A DNA stretch of 11,639 nt from JAAYCI01 sp964550985. Its GTDB lineage: Bacteria > Bacillota > Clostridia > Oscillospirales > Ruminococcaceae. The notes beneath the pieces were generated by a model, which saw only the letters and a list, made by a program, of their open reading frames with translations, did not search any database and was not told where the DNA came from. The stretch covers positions 1 through 11,639 of the forward strand of contig CAZKBM010000087.1 of assembly GCA_964550985.1 (NCBI GenBank). The letters run 5' to 3'. The position numbers and the translations under genes are program-made. Of the stretch, positions 6,902 through 11,639 are shown in pieces. Numbering within the stretch: the first letter of the stretch is position 1; every line of letters starts with the position of its first letter.

Positions 6902-6935
6902 AAAAACGGCGGAGGCCAAATGCCCCCGCCGTTTT
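6902..6935 (-). terminator. Rho-independent terminator of rpoC
   Basis: A perfect 10-base inverted repeat, aaaacggcgg at 6903-6912 and ccgccgtttt at 6926-6935, brackets a 13-base loop that can itself pair weakly (GGC/GCC). Read on the minus strand, the GC-rich stem ends in TTTTT, the classic intrinsic terminator form. It begins 46 bases after the rpoC stop codon. The A and T tracts on both sides mean it could also stop transcription from the other direction, though no plus-strand gene is seen nearby. Confidence 0.88.
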
Positions 6936-6980
6936 GGCCCGGCGGGACAAAACCCTGCCCCTGGGGCAAACGAACTTGGT

Positions 6981-10517
<3,537 letters not shown>

Positions 10518-10596
10518 AGATGGCCCTTTCTTTCAAACGAGATGCTGGCTGGTACGCAGGGGGCGGGCCCTGCCATTCAAAACGGTCAAGCTATCC

Positions 10597-11639
10597 TCAG
10601 TCGTCAATAATTTCATCGTCGAAACGGTCTTCCTCCGAGAAGATATCCTCGGGGTCCAAAGGCGCCACGTCGTCCTCGTTCTCAAACTCCGGTTCCTCTG
10701 CCTCTTCCGTCTCCTCAATGGCATATTCGCCCTCAAGTTCGCCCTCAATCAGCACTTCCTCGCCCATGGCAAGTTCGCCGCGGTTGTAGCCGCCCTCTTC
10801 TTCCTCATAGTTCTGTTTCAGGTCAATTTCATCGCCCGCTACATCCTGCACCACTACATCCAGGCCCAGGCTTTGCAGCTCTTTTATCAAAACGCGGAAG
10901 CTTTCAGGGATACCGGCCTTGGGCACCTGCTGGCCCTTCACAATGGCCTCATAGGTTTTTACGCGGCCCACAACATCGTCGCTCTTCACGGTTAAAATTT
11001 CCTGCAGGGTGTAGGCCGCGCCATAGGCCTCCAGCGCCCAAACCTCCATCTCGCCAAAGCGCTGGCCGCCAAACTGGGCCTTGCCGCCCAAGGGCTGCTG
11101 GGTCACCAGGCTGTACGGCCCGGTGGAACGGGCGTGAATCTTATCATCCACCAGGTGATGCAGCTTTAAGTAGTACATGTAACCAACGGTTACTCGGTTG
11201 TCAAAACGCTCGCCGGTACGGCCATCATACACAACGCTCTTGCCGTCCTCGGCCATGCCAGCGGCCTCAAAGCAGGCGCGGATGTCCTCTTCCTGCGCGC
11301 CGTCAAACACCGGTGTCATCACCTGCCAGCCCAGGGCCTTGGCGGCGTAGCCGAGGTGCACTTCCAGCACCTGGCCAATGTTCATGCGGCTGGGCACGCC
11401 CAGGGGGTTCAGCACAATGTCCAGCGGGGTGCCGTCCTCCAAGAAGGGCATGTCCTCCTGGGGCAATATACGCGAAACAACGCCCTTGTTGCCATGGCGT
11501 CCGGCCATCTTGTCGCCCACCGAAATCTTACGCTTTTGGGCGATATAGCAACGCACCACCTCCCGCACACCGGGCTGCAACTCATCGCTGTTTTCGGGGG
11601 TGAACACCTTCACGTCCACAATGATGCCATACTCGCCGT
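10597..11639 (-). CDS. rpoB: DNA-directed RNA polymerase subunit beta, C-terminal part (cut by window edge)
   Basis: The reading frame stays open to the right edge, so the 5' portion, including the rifampicin-binding region, is outside the window; the apparent GTG start at 11617-11619 is an internal valine codon. About 346 codons are present. The conserved block VGDKMAGRHGNKGVVSRILP, then the LDIVLNPLGVPSRMNIGQ segment, and finally GPYSLVTQQPLGGKAQFGGQ are hallmarks of the catalytic and clamp-contacting C-terminal regions. The family core normally ends near ESFRVLIKELQSLGLDV; here about 80 further residues follow, very rich in D and E and ending DDEIIDD. Shorter acidic extensions are known in Firmicutes. 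rpoC follows after 79 bases, as expected for the rpoBC operon. The stop is TGA at 10597-10599. Confidence 0.98.
   Translation of the reverse strand, partial: GEYGIIVDVKVFTPENSDELQPGVREVVRCYIAQKRKISVGDKMAGRHGNKGVVSRILPQEDMPFLEDGTPLDIVLNPLGVPSRMNIGQVLEVHLGYAAKALGWQVMTPVFDGAQEEDIRACFEAAGMAEDGKSVVYDGRTGERFDNRVTVGYMYYLKLHHLVDDKIHARSTGPYSLVTQQPLGGKAQFGGQRFGEMEVWALEAYGAAYTLQEILTVKSDDVVGRVKTYEAIVKGQQVPKAGIPESFRVLIKELQSLGLDVVVQDVAGDEIDLKQNYEEEEGGYNRGELAMGEEVLIEGELEGEYAIEETEEAEEPEFENEDDVAPLDPEDIFSEEDRFDDEIIDD

Overview
The window reads as a chromosomal housekeeping segment from a Gram-positive, Clostridia-like bacterium, most plausibly of the Oscillospiraceae/Ruminococcaceae type. The grounds are a compact, insertion-free RpoC of 1178 residues, an RpoB with a long acidic C-terminal tail, strong AGGAG-type ribosome binding sites, TTG starts, and a recA-recX-rimO-pgsA cluster. 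This placement is an inference; no rRNA or other marker is present.

Every gene I accept lies on the minus strand, so transcription runs from high to low coordinates. In that order: the 3' part of rpoB (cut by the window edge), rpoC, a rho-independent terminator at 6902-6935, a polytopic GT-C type glycosyltransferase-like protein with a long low-complexity tail, a 117-base gap (TTG start) with a candidate promoter, recA, recX, rimO, pgsA, a 133-base gap with a dyad and a candidate promoter, and a small membrane protein whose C-terminus is built from five 12-residue repeats. The last 134 bases hold no convincing gene but contain three degenerate copies of a roughly 21-base motif. No gene-free stretch exceeds 300 bases; the largest are 6804-6980, 852-984, 1-134 and the stretch between the glycosyltransferase and recA.

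The genes fall into three functional groups. rpoB and rpoC encode the catalytic core of RNA polymerase. recA and its modulator recX are 2 bases apart, and recX overlaps rimO by 4 bases, so recombination/SOS functions are probably co-translated with the enzyme that methylthiolates ribosomal protein S12. pgsA follows 42 bases later and provides anionic phospholipid. The two unassigned membrane proteins flank this cluster on either side.

I looked for a novel system and found none I can defend. No CRISPR, insertion sequence, tRNA, phage or defence gene is visible. The points most worth following up are the repeat-built tail of the small membrane protein, the tailed GT-C protein wedged between rpoC and recA, the unusual rpoC-recA neighbourhood, the acidic RpoB tail, and the small repeat cluster at the left edge.
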